In this document: positions 13,921-14,062 of the stretch, in pieces
Layout of the letters: every line of letters starts with the position of its first letter
Numbering within the stretch: the stretch's first letter is position 1
From: Acidobacteriota bacterium
Lineage (GTDB): Bacteria > Acidobacteriota > Vicinamibacteria > Vicinamibacterales > CAVVIG01
Reading direction: 5' to 3'
Assembly: GCA_003222555.1 (NCBI GenBank)
Contig: QHWL01000081.1
Location: 2,705 to 16,766 of the forward strand
Length of the DNA stretch: 14,062 bases
Position numbers and translations under genes: made by a program
Notes under the pieces: model-generated
Told to the model about the DNA's origin: nothing
Database searches by the model: none
What the model saw: the letters and a program-made list of their open reading frames with translations, nothing else

Positions 13921-14062
13921 ATGACTGTTTTCAAGACCCTGGCGCTTGCGGGTGTGGCGTGGCTCACGGCGGGTTCCACCGCGTTCGCCGAGGTTCAACT
14001 GATCATCCGGAACGGTCAGGTGTCGCTCGTCGCGAAAGACGCGACGGTTCGACAGATCCTCA
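13921..14062 (+). CDS. Exported protein, N-terminal part only (possible STN/secretin-type domain)
   Basis: The ATG at 13921 opens a frame that continues to the right edge (47 codons visible). Residues 1-23 form a good Sec signal peptide: short N-region with one lysine (MTVFK), hydrophobic core (TLALAGVAWLTAG) and the cleavage motif AFA before E24. The mature start VQLIIRNGQVSLVAKDATVRQIL has alternating beta-strand character. It ends in a motif like the 'V-x-L-x-A-x-x-x-x-V-x-x-I-L' opening of STN or secretin N domains. That suggests a periplasmic or outer-membrane protein, but 24 residues are too few to assign. A weak GAAGAAG lies about 10 bases upstream. Confidence 0.7.
   Translation, partial: MTVFKTLALAGVAWLTAGSTAFAEVQLIIRNGQVSLVAKDATVRQIL

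Overview
This is a high-GC bacterial chromosomal window. It holds two divergent gene blocks separated by an AT-richer promoter region at about 5394-5596. The 5' block (minus strand) is the start of a division and cell-wall (dcw) cluster in the order mraZ, rsmH, ftsL, ftsI/pbpB, murE. It runs off the left edge inside murE. The meso-diaminopimelate motif in MurE, the single PASTA repeat on the division transpeptidase and the GC-rich palindromic repeats all suit a Gram-negative soil-type phylum. Acidobacteriota (class Vicinamibacteria) is my best guess, inferred from general resemblance rather than from any marker gene I could test.

The plus-strand block begins with a divergent YchF/OLA1-family P-loop ATPase. 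It continues without a clear break through a GT4 glycosyltransferase, three consecutive GT2 enzymes of the polyprenyl-phosphate-sugar synthase type, an NAD-dependent sugar epimerase/dehydratase-like protein and a DegT/DnrJ/EryC1 PLP aminotransferase. Four junctions are 4-base ATGA/GTGA overlaps, and two more have gaps of only 2-4 bases. The seven genes therefore look like one translationally coupled operon that makes and transfers an amino- or deoxy-sugar glycan. No flippase, polymerase or initiating phosphoglycosyltransferase is visible, so the final product cannot be named. A second extended-SDR sugar epimerase follows after a 390-base repeat-filled gap. The window ends in the signal peptide and first residues of an exported protein.

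Three non-coding stretches carry structured repeats. Between rsmH and ftsL there is a 67-70 bp tandem array (four copies of a core) and a perfect 10-bp-stem hairpin touching the ftsL ribosome-binding site. Between the aminotransferase and the last epimerase there are two hairpin families. One member has the same 10-6-10 architecture and identical loop as the ftsL-leader hairpin, with a compensatory base-pair change. The other family (11-3-11) has three members with two compensatory pair changes. A third stretch at about 13829-13870 holds two short palindromes. The aminotransferase gene itself contains an in-frame 38-codon insertion with imperfect palindromic structure, which looks like a repeat element that landed inside a coding region.

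Regulation can be read in the divergent region. The mraZ promoter (TTGACA, 17 bp, TAACAT) is followed by three TGGAR repeats at an exact 10-bp period, which matches the layout of MraZ autoregulatory boxes. I found no CRISPR array, transposase, tRNA, rRNA or recognisable defence system.
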